A DNA stretch of 5,769 nt. Origin: an uncultured Actinomycetes bacterium. GTDB lineage: Bacteria; Actinomycetota; Thermoleophilia; Miltoncostaeales; Miltoncostaeaceae. Below, piece by piece: positions 1 to 4,846 of this stretch; positions within the stretch are counted from its first letter, which is position 1; each line of letters starts with the position of its first letter. The DNA is taken from assembly GCA_903866425.1 (NCBI GenBank), contig CAIPNN010000261.1, forward strand, positions 1 through 5,769, written 5' to 3'. The translations under genes and the position numbers were made by a program. The notes under the pieces were generated by a model, which saw only the letters and a list, made by a program, of their open reading frames with translations, was not told the DNA's origin and did not search any database.

Positions 1-76
1 CGACGTGCAGCCTGATGGCCCGAGGTCGCTTCGCATCTCCTGCCCGCAGGGCGAGTTCACCTTGCCATCGCCCTAG
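1..76 (+). CDS. possible 3' end of a convergent gene (partial)
   Basis: An open plus-strand frame enters from the left edge (first full codon at position 2) and runs 24 codons to a TAG at 74-76. It reads DVQPDGPRSLRISC and ends in FTLPSP. Its third codon positions are about 80% G or C, as expected for a gene in this GC-rich DNA. The opposite-strand frame shares the same third positions, however, so composition cannot decide between strands. If real, it converges on the Cache gene and the two TAG stops share the palindrome CTAG at 73-76. I do not recognise the product. It could simply be non-coding spacer. Confidence 0.3.
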   Translation, partial: DVQPDGPRSLRISCPQGEFTLPSP

Positions 77-501
77 TCGCTGTGAGGGAACCCCACCAGG
101 AAGGCGCCGATCACGGCACCGTCGGCGTCGATGATGGGCTCGTAGTAGGTGTCGTGCATCACACCCAGGATGTCGGCGGGGCCGCGGTACGACTCGCCGG
201 CACGGACCGGGCCGATGACGGGGCCAGCGGGATCGAGTTCCGTGCCCACTGCACGCTCGCCGTCGCGGACGATGGTCGTGGTTGCACGCTCGAAGCCCTC
301 ACCAGCGGCGACGAAGATGGTCGCCGTGCAGCCGTGCCCGGTATGCACGGACGTGACGATCTCGAAGTCGGGCTTCGGAATCGCCGTGTCGCCGAAATAC
401 AGCACGCCGTCCTGTAGCGACGGCGCTCCGTGCTGCTCAGCGCGATCGCGCAGTTCCGCCATGGCGGCAGTGAGATCATCCGCGTGGTCAACGTTCGTCA
501 T
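73..501 (-). CDS. stand-alone soluble Cache-domain (Cache_3/Cache_2-like) protein
   Basis: This 142-residue protein consists of little more than one sensor domain. Family recognition rests on the pattern of single Cache (sCache_3/Cache_2 fusion) domains: LYFGDTAI (34-41), CTATIFVAAGEGFERATT (58-75), DGERAVGTELD (80-90), GESYRGPADILG (102-113), YYEPIIDADGAVIGAFLVGFP (119-139). Such domains usually sit outside the membrane in chemoreceptors or sensor kinases and bind small ligands such as carboxylates. Here there is no signal peptide, no membrane segment and no output domain, so the protein is predicted to be cytoplasmic. Residues 1-25 are probably a helix, like the one leading into Cache domains. 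The ATG has a good AGGAGA site 7 bases upstream. It lies 42 bp after yqeY on the same strand and may be co-transcribed. The ligand and role are unknown; a PAS-like binding protein is the main alternative description. Confidence 0.75.
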   Translation of the reverse strand: MTNVDHADDLTAAMAELRDRAEQHGAPSLQDGVLYFGDTAIPKPDFEIVTSVHTGHGCTATIFVAAGEGFERATTTIVRDGERAVGTELDPAGPVIGPVRAGESYRGPADILGVMHDTYYEPIIDADGAVIGAFLVGFPHSD

Positions 502-508
502 CGGGTGT

Positions 509-514
509 TCTCCT
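509..514 (-). promoter_or_regulatory. ribosome binding site of the Cache gene
   Basis: AGGAGA on the minus strand, 7 bases before the ATG at 501. It supports this start and independent translation, in contrast to the weak or missing sites of yqeY and gcvT. Confidence 0.65.
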
Positions 515-543
515 GAATCGGTCGAATCGATGGGCTCGGGGCG

Positions 544-990
544 CTAGCCCCCGAGCTTGCCCTTCACCAAGGCGCTGACAGCCCCGCCCTCGGCCTGGCC
601 GCCCGTGCGGGCGATGACTTCCTTGATCACGCCGCCCATGTCTTTCATGGACGACGCGCCGGTGTCGGCGATCACTGCGTCGACGACGGCTTCCAACTGC
701 GCCTGGTCCATCTCGGCCGGCAGGTACACCGACAGGATCTCGAGCTCGGCCTCTTCCTTGCTGGCCAGGTCCTCACGCCCTGCGGCGCGGAACTGCTCGA
801 TGCTCTCCTTGTGCTGCTTGGCAATGGAGCGCACCACGCGGATCTCCTCCTGCTCAGTGAGATCCTCGCGCTTCTCGATGCGCGCGTTCTTGATGCTGGA
901 GATCACGCGGCGCACCACACCCAGGGTGTCCTTGTCGCCCGCCTTCATGGCGGCCTTCATGTCGTCGGTGAGACGCGCCTCAAGGCTCAC
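544..990 (-). CDS. yqeY: YqeY family protein (GatB/YqeY domain)
   Basis: The 148-residue length is normal for this family of small helical proteins, which resemble the C-terminal tail domain of GatB, the tRNA-binding subunit of Asp/Glu-tRNA amidotransferase. Family hallmarks run the whole length: SLEARLTDDMKAAMKAGDK (2-20), LTEQEEIRVV (44-53), KQHKESIEQFRAAGREDLA (58-76), KEEAELEILSVYLP (78-91) and TGASSMKDMGGVIKEV (110-125). The family is widely conserved. Its molecular function is not settled, and no catalytic subunit is encoded beside it, so calling it an amidotransferase would overstate the evidence. The GTG start lies 9 bases past the gcvH stop, with only a weak AGGCGG overlapping that stop, which suggests translational coupling to gcvH in one operon. 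Residues 1-3 (MSL) match the usual N-terminus, supporting this start. Confidence 0.93.
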   Translation of the reverse strand: MSLEARLTDDMKAAMKAGDKDTLGVVRRVISSIKNARIEKREDLTEQEEIRVVRSIAKQHKESIEQFRAAGREDLASKEEAELEILSVYLPAEMDQAQLEAVVDAVIADTGASSMKDMGGVIKEVIARTGGQAEGGAVSALVKGKLGG

Positions 991-999
991 GGGTGCCGC

Positions 1000-1398
1000 C
1001 TAGCCGTTCAGGCCGGCGAGGTACGCGCGGTAGGCCGCCTCGTCCATGAGGCCGTCCAGCTCAGCCGGGTCGGACAGGCGCACCTTGATGAGCCATCCCC
1101 CGCCGTACGGGTCGCCGTTCACAAGCTCAGGCGTGTCGCTCACGGCGTCGTTCACCTCGACCACCTCGCCGCTGGCGGGGGCGATGATGTCGCTCACGGC
1201 CTTCACCGACTCGAGCTCGCCGTATGAGGATCCCGCGGTGACGGTGTCGCCCACGGCCGGCGGGTCGTAGTAGACAACCTCGCCCAGGGCGTCCTGCGCG
1301 AACCACGTGACGCCGAAGGTGGCCACGTCGCCGTCCACGCGCGCCCAGTCGTGCTCGGGGTGGTAGCGCAGGTCTCCGGGGTAGGTCTCGTCGCTCAC
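1000..1398 (-). CDS. gcvH: glycine cleavage system H protein
   Basis: GcvH is the lipoyl-carrying shuttle of glycine cleavage. Its lipoyl arm takes the aminomethyl group from the P protein, presents it to GcvT and is reoxidised by the L protein, in the cytoplasm. The protein has 132 residues, within the normal range. Visible landmarks are RYHPEHDWARVDGD (11-24), TWFAQDALGEVVYYDPP (31-47) and the lipoylation motif ELESVKAVSDIIAPASGEV (61-79), with K66 as the modified lysine. VEVND (80-84) and GGGWLIKVRL (99-108) follow, as in the family. The GTG start at 1398 shares GTGA with the gcvT stop, giving a four-base overlap and tight coupling. An AGGAAGG-type ribosome site lies about 9 bases upstream, inside gcvT. 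The reading frame stays open far upstream into gcvT, but that stretch is only a shadow of gcvT. Confidence 0.97.
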   Translation of the reverse strand: MSDETYPGDLRYHPEHDWARVDGDVATFGVTWFAQDALGEVVYYDPPAVGDTVTAGSSYGELESVKAVSDIIAPASGEVVEVNDAVSDTPELVNGDPYGGGWLIKVRLSDPAELDGLMDEAAYRAYLAGLNG

Positions 1399-2498
1399 GA
1401 GTGGTGTTCCTTCCTGGGTGATGTATCGACCATCGGCAGCGAGGTGACCTCGGCCGACTTCTCCTTGCCACGCACGTCGATGGAGAGCTTGGCCCCCACG
1501 TGCGCATGATCGGGTGAAACGTACGCGAGTGCGGCGCCCACGCCGAGGGACGGCGACAGGGTGCCGCTGGTGACGGTGCCCACCTGCTGGCCATCGGCCA
1601 TCACGGCGCAGCCGCCGCGCGGGATGCCCTTCTCTGTGAGCACGATGCCCACCAGGCGATCGGGCGTGCCGTCCTCTGCCTCGCGCTGCATGCGCTCGGC
1701 GCCGGGAAAGCCGCCGTGCTTCAGGTCGCAGGCCCACTTGAGGCCCGCGCTGATGGGGCTGCGGTCGCGGCCCAGCTCGTTGCCGTACAGCGGGTAGCCC
1801 ATCTCCAGACGAAGGGTGTCGCGGGCGGCGAGGCCTGCCGGCACCGGGGCGTCGGGTACTGCCATGAGGGCGTCCCAGATCGCCGGCGCGGCCTCGGCCG
1901 GGCACATGATCTCCACCCCGGGCTCGCCGGTGTAGCCGGTGCGTGCCACCAGGCACGGCACCCCGGCCACGGTGGCCTCGGTGGCCTCCATGTACGGCAG
2001 CGAGAACGGCTCGGGCGAGGAGATGGGCGTGAGCGCCTTGGCCCAGGTGGGGCCCTGCAGCGCGAGCATGGCCACCTCGGGCGACCGGTTGACCACCGTC
2101 ACGCCCGCGGGCGCGAGGCTGGTGACGCGCTCGACGCACGGGGCGATGTTCGATGCGTTGACCACCAGCAGGAAGCGGTCGAGCAGCGCGTAGGCCAGCA
2201 GGTCGTCAATGACCCCGCCGTTGTCGTCGGGCAGCAGCGTGTACTGCGCCTGCCCGGGGCCGATGCGCGTGATGTCGTTGGTGAGCACCGACTGCAGGAA
2301 CTCCCGGGCACCGTGGCCTGTCACATCGATCTGGCCCATGTGCGACACGTCGAAGAGCCCGCAGGTGGACCGCACGGCCAGATGCTCCGCGCGCACCCCC
2401 TCGTACTCCACAGGCATCTCCCACCCGGCGAAATCGACGATCTTCGCCCCGGCGGCCACGTGGGCGTCAAACAGCGATGTCCTCTGAAGTTCGGTCAC
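1395..2498 (-). CDS. gcvT: aminomethyltransferase (glycine cleavage T protein)
   Basis: GcvT moves the methylene unit from aminomethyl-lipoyl GcvH to tetrahydrofolate, giving 5,10-methylene-THF and ammonia. At 367 residues it is full length. The N-terminal folate-binding part shows KIVDFAGWEMPVEYEGV (19-35), GLFDVSHMGQIDVTG (47-61) and GGVIDDLL (94-101), where D98 or D99 is the conserved aspartate. RTGYTGEPGVEI (186-197), GLAARDTLRLEMGYPLYGNEL (222-242, conserved core) and TSGTLSPSLGVGAALAYV (310-327) complete the family pattern. A folate enzyme of the YgfZ type is unlikely, because all GcvT motifs are present and gcvH follows directly. The GTG start at 2498 fits the family N-terminus (TSLFDAHVAAGAKIVDF). 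No Shine-Dalgarno sequence precedes it, and a TAGCCT hexamer sits 7 bases upstream, so the mRNA may be leaderless. gcvP and the lipoamide dehydrogenase gene are not in the window. Confidence 0.97.
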   Translation of the reverse strand: MTELQRTSLFDAHVAAGAKIVDFAGWEMPVEYEGVRAEHLAVRSTCGLFDVSHMGQIDVTGHGAREFLQSVLTNDITRIGPGQAQYTLLPDDNGGVIDDLLAYALLDRFLLVVNASNIAPCVERVTSLAPAGVTVVNRSPEVAMLALQGPTWAKALTPISSPEPFSLPYMEATEATVAGVPCLVARTGYTGEPGVEIMCPAEAAPAIWDALMAVPDAPVPAGLAARDTLRLEMGYPLYGNELGRDRSPISAGLKWACDLKHGGFPGAERMQREAEDGTPDRLVGIVLTEKGIPRGGCAVMADGQQVGTVTSGTLSPSLGVGAALAYVSPDHAHVGAKLSIDVRGKEKSAEVTSLPMVDTSPRKEHHS

Positions 2499-2505
2499 GC
2501 CGGGC

Positions 2506-2511
2506 AGGCTA
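2506..2511 (-). promoter_or_regulatory. candidate -10 element of a leaderless gcvT promoter
   Basis: TAGCCT on the minus strand fits the actinobacterial -10 pattern TAnnnT and ends 7 bases before the gcvT GTG, so transcription would begin at or next to the start codon. No good -35 is seen at 16-18 bases (the sequence there is ACCCGT-like), which is common for leaderless promoters. The call rests on one short motif plus the missing ribosome binding site. Confidence 0.4.
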
Positions 2512-2553
2512 CCGACAGGACCGGGGCAACGGGTGCACGGCGCGATGAGGTCC

Positions 2554-2582
2554 GACGGTCGGCGTTGGTCGCAGCGACCGTC
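2554..2582. repeat. 8-bp perfect inverted repeat downstream of ftsZ
   Basis: The arms GACGGTCG (2554-2561) and CGACCGTC (2575-2582) are separated by 13 bases. The repeat lies about 60 bases past the ftsZ stop and about 55 bases before gcvT. It could act as an mRNA hairpin ending or protecting the ftsZ transcript, or as an operator for gcvT. No U-tract follows on the minus strand. An 8-bp repeat in GC-rich DNA may also be chance. Confidence 0.4.
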
Positions 2583-2642
2583 ATAGGGAGCAAGGCCAAT
2601 GCCGACCGGCGGGCCGCGGCCACGCCGATCACATGCGGAGCG

Positions 2643-3749
2643 CTACGAGTCTTTCAGGAACGACGGCACGTCGAGCACATCGCCCGACACGTCGAACGAG
2701 GTGCGCTCGGTGCGACGCGGTGCGGCGGCACGCGACTCGCTGGCGGCCGAACGGCCGAATGCCGGACGGTCGCGCTCGGCGCGGGCCTTCTTGGTGGCCT
2801 CGCGGTGGCCGTCGTCGAAGCCTGTGGCAATGACCGTGACGCGCACGTTGTCGCCGAGGGTCTCGTCAACGACGGTGCCGAAGATGACGTTGCAGTCGGG
2901 GTCGGCCGACTCGCGCACGATGCTCGCGGCCTCGTCCACCTCGAACAGGCCGAGGTCAGCCGTGCCGGCGATGGAGAGGATGACGCCGGTGGCGCCCTTC
3001 ATGCTGGTCTCAAGGAGCGGCGACGAAATTGCGGCGCGTGCGGCGTCGGCGGCGCGGGTCTCACCCGTGGCCAGGCCGATGCCCATGAGCGACGAGCCTG
3101 CGCCCGACATGATGGTGCGCACGTCGGCGAAGTCGAGGTTGATGAGGCCCGGCACGGTGATGAGGTCGGTGATGCCCTGCACGCCCTGGCGCAGGATGTC
3201 GTCGGCCATGTTGAAGGCGTCGACGATCGACGTGTTGCGGTCGACAACCTCGAGCAGACGGTCGTTCGGGATGATGATGACCGAGTCGACCTGCTGGCGA
3301 AGCGCCTCGATGCCGTCGTCGGCACGGCGGGAGCGCTGCTTGCCCTCGAACGAGAACGGGCGGGTGACCACGCCCACGGTGAGTGCGCCCTGCTCGCGTG
3401 CGATCTGGGCGATCACCGGCGCGGCTCCGGTACCCGTGCCGCCACCCTCGCCGGCGGTGACAAACACCATGTCGGCGCCGCGCACGGCCTCCTTGAGCTC
3501 CTCGCGGCTCTCCTCGGCGGCCTCGCGACCCACGCGCGGCTCGGCGCCTGCGCCAAGGCCACGGGTGATGGTGCCGCCGATGTGGATCTTGATGTCGGCG
3601 TCGCAGCCGGTGAGTGCCTGCGCATCGGTGTTGACGGCGATGAACTCCACGCCGCGCACGCCCGCGTCGATCATGCGGTTGACGGCGTTGGATCCGCCGC
3701 CGCCGACGCCGACGACCTTGATGACAGCCAGGTAGTTACTGCTCTCCAC
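2643..3749 (-). CDS. ftsZ: cell division GTPase FtsZ
   Basis: FtsZ is the bacterial tubulin homologue that polymerises with GTP into the division ring at mid-cell. The 368-residue product shows the N-terminal nucleotide site (IKVVGVGGGGSNAVNRM, 10-26), FIAVNTDAQAL (36-46), the tubulin signature GGGTGTGAAPV (102-112), RPFSFEGKQRS (130-140), PNDRLLE (161-167) and the T7 catalytic loop NLDFADVRTIM (204-214), whose Asp residues complete the neighbour's GTPase site. The core ends near 312. A charged linker of about 44 residues follows, then the C-terminal peptide DVPSFLKDS (360-368), the docking site for FtsA, SepF and similar partners. The GTG at 3749 is chosen because the protein then begins MESSNYLAVIKVVGVGG, as FtsZ normally does, and GGGAGGA lies 8 bases upstream. 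A TTG 31 codons further up would add an Arg/Pro-rich leader unlike the family. No ftsA adjoins it, as in actinobacteria. Confidence 0.98.
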   Translation of the reverse strand: MESSNYLAVIKVVGVGGGGSNAVNRMIDAGVRGVEFIAVNTDAQALTGCDADIKIHIGGTITRGLGAGAEPRVGREAAEESREELKEAVRGADMVFVTAGEGGGTGTGAAPVIAQIAREQGALTVGVVTRPFSFEGKQRSRRADDGIEALRQQVDSVIIIPNDRLLEVVDRNTSIVDAFNMADDILRQGVQGITDLITVPGLINLDFADVRTIMSGAGSSLMGIGLATGETRAADAARAAISSPLLETSMKGATGVILSIAGTADLGLFEVDEAASIVRESADPDCNVIFGTVVDETLGDNVRVTVIATGFDDGHREATKKARAERDRPAFGRSAASESRAAAPRRTERTSFDVSGDVLDVPSFLKDS

Positions 3750-3757
3750 GACGCCGG

Positions 3758-3764
3758 TCCTCCC
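3758..3764 (-). promoter_or_regulatory. ribosome binding site deciding the ftsZ GTG start
   Basis: GGGAGGA on the minus strand, 8 bases before the GTG at 3749. It is the strongest ribosome site in this gap and fixes the start, against the in-frame TTG at 3842. Confidence 0.75.
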
Positions 3765-3813
3765 GGGGCATGTACGGACTCTGGGTACTCGGGGGCACGT
3801 TTCGCCCGCGGCG

Positions 3814-3842
3814 ACCGTACTCCTTCCCCCCGGCGGGCTCAA
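3814..3842 (-). promoter_or_regulatory. candidate ftsZ promoter
   Basis: On the minus strand TTGAGC (3842-3837) and TACGGT (3819-3814) are separated by exactly 17 bases. They resemble the -35 TTGACa and -10 TAnnnT of housekeeping sigma factors. The predicted transcript would begin near 3807, leaving a leader of about 58 bases before the ftsZ GTG. The -35 box is part of the right arm of the 3835-3857 palindrome, so a protein bound there would directly affect the promoter. ftsZ commonly has its own promoters inside or behind ftsQ. Confidence 0.4.
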
Positions 3843-3857
3843 TCCCGGGTTGAGCCC
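3835..3857. promoter_or_regulatory. palindrome, possible operator (ftsZ-proximal)
   Basis: Perfect 8-bp arms GGGCTCAA (3835-3842) and TTGAGCCC (3850-3857) flank a 7-base spacer TCCCGGG. The core CTCAA-N7-TTGAG is the same as in the second palindrome at 3879-3897. No T run follows, so it does not look like an intrinsic terminator. The arm and spacer layout resembles MerR-family operators. Confidence 0.45.
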
Positions 3858-3878
3858 TGTTCCACGTCACCCCCTCAG

Positions 3879-3897
3879 CCTCAAGTACGGGTTGAGG
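3879..3897. promoter_or_regulatory. palindrome, possible operator (ftsZ-distal)
   Basis: Six-base arms CCTCAA (3879-3884) and TTGAGG (3892-3897) flank a 7-base spacer GTACGGG. It starts two bases before the ftsQ stop codon. On the minus strand both palindromes read CTCAACCCG, then four variable bases, then TTGAG. Their centres (3846 and 3888) are 42 bp apart, about four DNA turns. Confidence 0.45.
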
Positions 3898-3898
3898 G

Positions 3899-4846
3899 TT
3901 AGGGCGTTGTTCCGGTGGTGTCGGTGGTTGCGGTGCCGTCGACGCCGCCGGTGGTGTCGACCCCCGTGGTGCCAACCCCGGTGGTGTCCACCCCGGTGGT
4001 GGACGTGCCGTCGCTGGGAATGACGGTGACAAGCGAGCTGCCGAGCATCGGCCGGGAAGGCTTTGAGAGGTCGAGATAGGCGGCCATGTCGAGCGCCTTG
4101 GGGTCGGCCTGCGAGATCACCGCCACCAGCGCCTGCGCCTTTTCGGCCAGGTTCGTGGCCGATCCCAGACGGAGCACCAGCCCATTGTTCAACTTGGCCT
4201 GCAAGCCACCGCCGACTGCGTGCAGATCGCGGATGCGGCCGGCGATCTCGGGCGGCAACCACCCGATGAACGTAAGCGCCGCGCGCTGGCCGCGCCCCGC
4301 GAGCACACCACCCGGCGGATACGCCTTGACGGCGATCACCGGCAGGCCGGCACGGCTTCCGGCCTTCCCCATCACCTGGCCCGACGGCGACAGCAGATAT
4401 CTGCCACCGCCATCCACGGCGAGGATGGCCACGGGCTCGCCCTCGGTCACCTGCACGGTGATTGACCGCGGCCAGTCACGCTCGATGGTGGCGTCGAGCA
4501 CGCCGGGGAACCTGGTGAGGGCGATGCGCATGTCCCCGCTCGGCAGACGCACCATCGACCCCGTCTCGGCCACCAGCTCGGCGCTCTCCTGCACCTGTTC
4601 CTTGTACGGGCCGGTGTACCCGACCACCGTGACGTTGGAGATACCCGTGAGCGGGCCGCTGACGACCCAGAGAATGAGCAGCACCAGCGCCACGGTGACC
4701 ACGGTGATGAAGCCGCCAACGCGCAGCACCTTGTCGCGCTGCTCGGGCGAGGGCATGCGCCCCGACACCCGGGAACCACGCACGGTGCGACGCGGCCGCG
4801 TGGGGCGCTTTGGCCGGGACGGGCGGCGGGGTCGGTCGGTGCTCAC
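3899..4846 (-). CDS. ftsQ: cell division protein FtsQ/DivIB
   Basis: FtsQ/DivIB is a single-pass membrane protein that links the early division ring to the septal wall synthases through FtsL and FtsB. The 315-residue product has a very basic cytoplasmic tail (1-42, rich in RP and RR), one membrane helix (about 43-62, GGFITVV to LILWVV), a POTRA domain starting ISNVTVVGYTG (69-79) and running to about 136 (SITVQVTEGEPVAIL, 128-142), then the FtsQ beta domain to about 277. The end (279-315) is an unusual Thr/Gly/Val/Asp repeat tail outside the membrane. The GTG at 4846 is preferred: it shares GTGA with the murB stop and has GGAG 5 bases upstream. A GTG 12 codons earlier would lie inside murB without such support. 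The family varies strongly in sequence, so the call rests on architecture, the POTRA match and position between murB and ftsZ. Confidence 0.92.
   Translation of the reverse strand: MSTDRPRRPSRPKRPTRPRRTVRGSRVSGRMPSPEQRDKVLRVGGFITVVTVALVLLILWVVSGPLTGISNVTVVGYTGPYKEQVQESAELVAETGSMVRLPSGDMRIALTRFPGVLDATIERDWPRSITVQVTEGEPVAILAVDGGGRYLLSPSGQVMGKAGSRAGLPVIAVKAYPPGGVLAGRGQRAALTFIGWLPPEIAGRIRDLHAVGGGLQAKLNNGLVLRLGSATNLAEKAQALVAVISQADPKALDMAAYLDLSKPSRPMLGSSLVTVIPSDGTSTTGVDTTGVGTTGVDTTGGVDGTATTDTTGTTP
3938..4000 (-). repeat. tandem 15-bp repeats encoding the FtsQ tail
   Basis: Three consecutive 15-base units (3986-4000, 3971-3985, 3956-3970) encode TTGVD, TTGVG and TTGVD, and a longer fourth unit (3938-3955) encodes TTGGVD. 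Units differ at only a few bases, mostly in the last two codons, suggesting recent slippage-type duplication. Length changes in steps of 15 bases would keep the reading frame. Confidence 0.8.

Larger units (their letters stand above)
2499..2642. other. ftsZ-gcvT intergenic region
   Basis: This 144-base spacer has no convincing gene. It holds an 8-bp inverted repeat (2554-2582), a GC-rich 10-bp palindrome GGCCGCGGCC near 2615, and the candidate gcvT -10 element. There is no run of T after any hairpin on the minus strand, so a classical intrinsic terminator for ftsZ is not visible. I looked for the conserved core of a glycine riboswitch upstream of gcvT and did not find it. Confidence 0.6.

Noticed and set aside
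49..73. Hairpin GGGCGA/TCGCCC at the end of the Cache gene as a terminator
   Set aside because: Only 6 bp with a 13-base loop, no U-tract, and its arm includes the stop region; chance is likely in GC-rich DNA.
1399..2139. gcvH frame extended upstream into gcvT
   Set aside because: The extension is an Arg/Gly/His-rich out-of-frame reading of gcvT; true GcvH begins just before RYHPEHDWARV, at the GTG overlapping the gcvT stop.
2499..2642. Glycine riboswitch ahead of gcvT
   Set aside because: No conserved glycine aptamer core was found on the minus strand, and the gene may lack a leader altogether.
2599..3735. A 378-codon plus-strand frame antisense to ftsZ
   Set aside because: Ser/Arg/Pro-rich product with no domain, lying exactly opposite FtsZ; a shadow of that gene.
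3750..3842. Longer FtsZ start at an in-frame TTG (31 extra residues)
   Set aside because: The extension is Pro/Arg/Cys-rich and unlike FtsZ N-termini, it would begin inside the palindrome and candidate promoter, and the GTG at 3749 has a strong ribosome site.
3835..3857. Intrinsic terminator after ftsQ
   Set aside because: The hairpin is strong but is followed on the minus strand by G/C-rich purine sequence, not a U-tract, and a candidate promoter overlaps it.
1716..3902. A 728-codon plus-strand open frame antisense to gcvT and ftsZ
   Set aside because: It crosses two firmly identified genes and the gap between them, its product is a low-complexity Ala/Gly/Arg/His-rich string with no recognisable domain, and such long antisense frames are expected where third positions are nearly all G or C.
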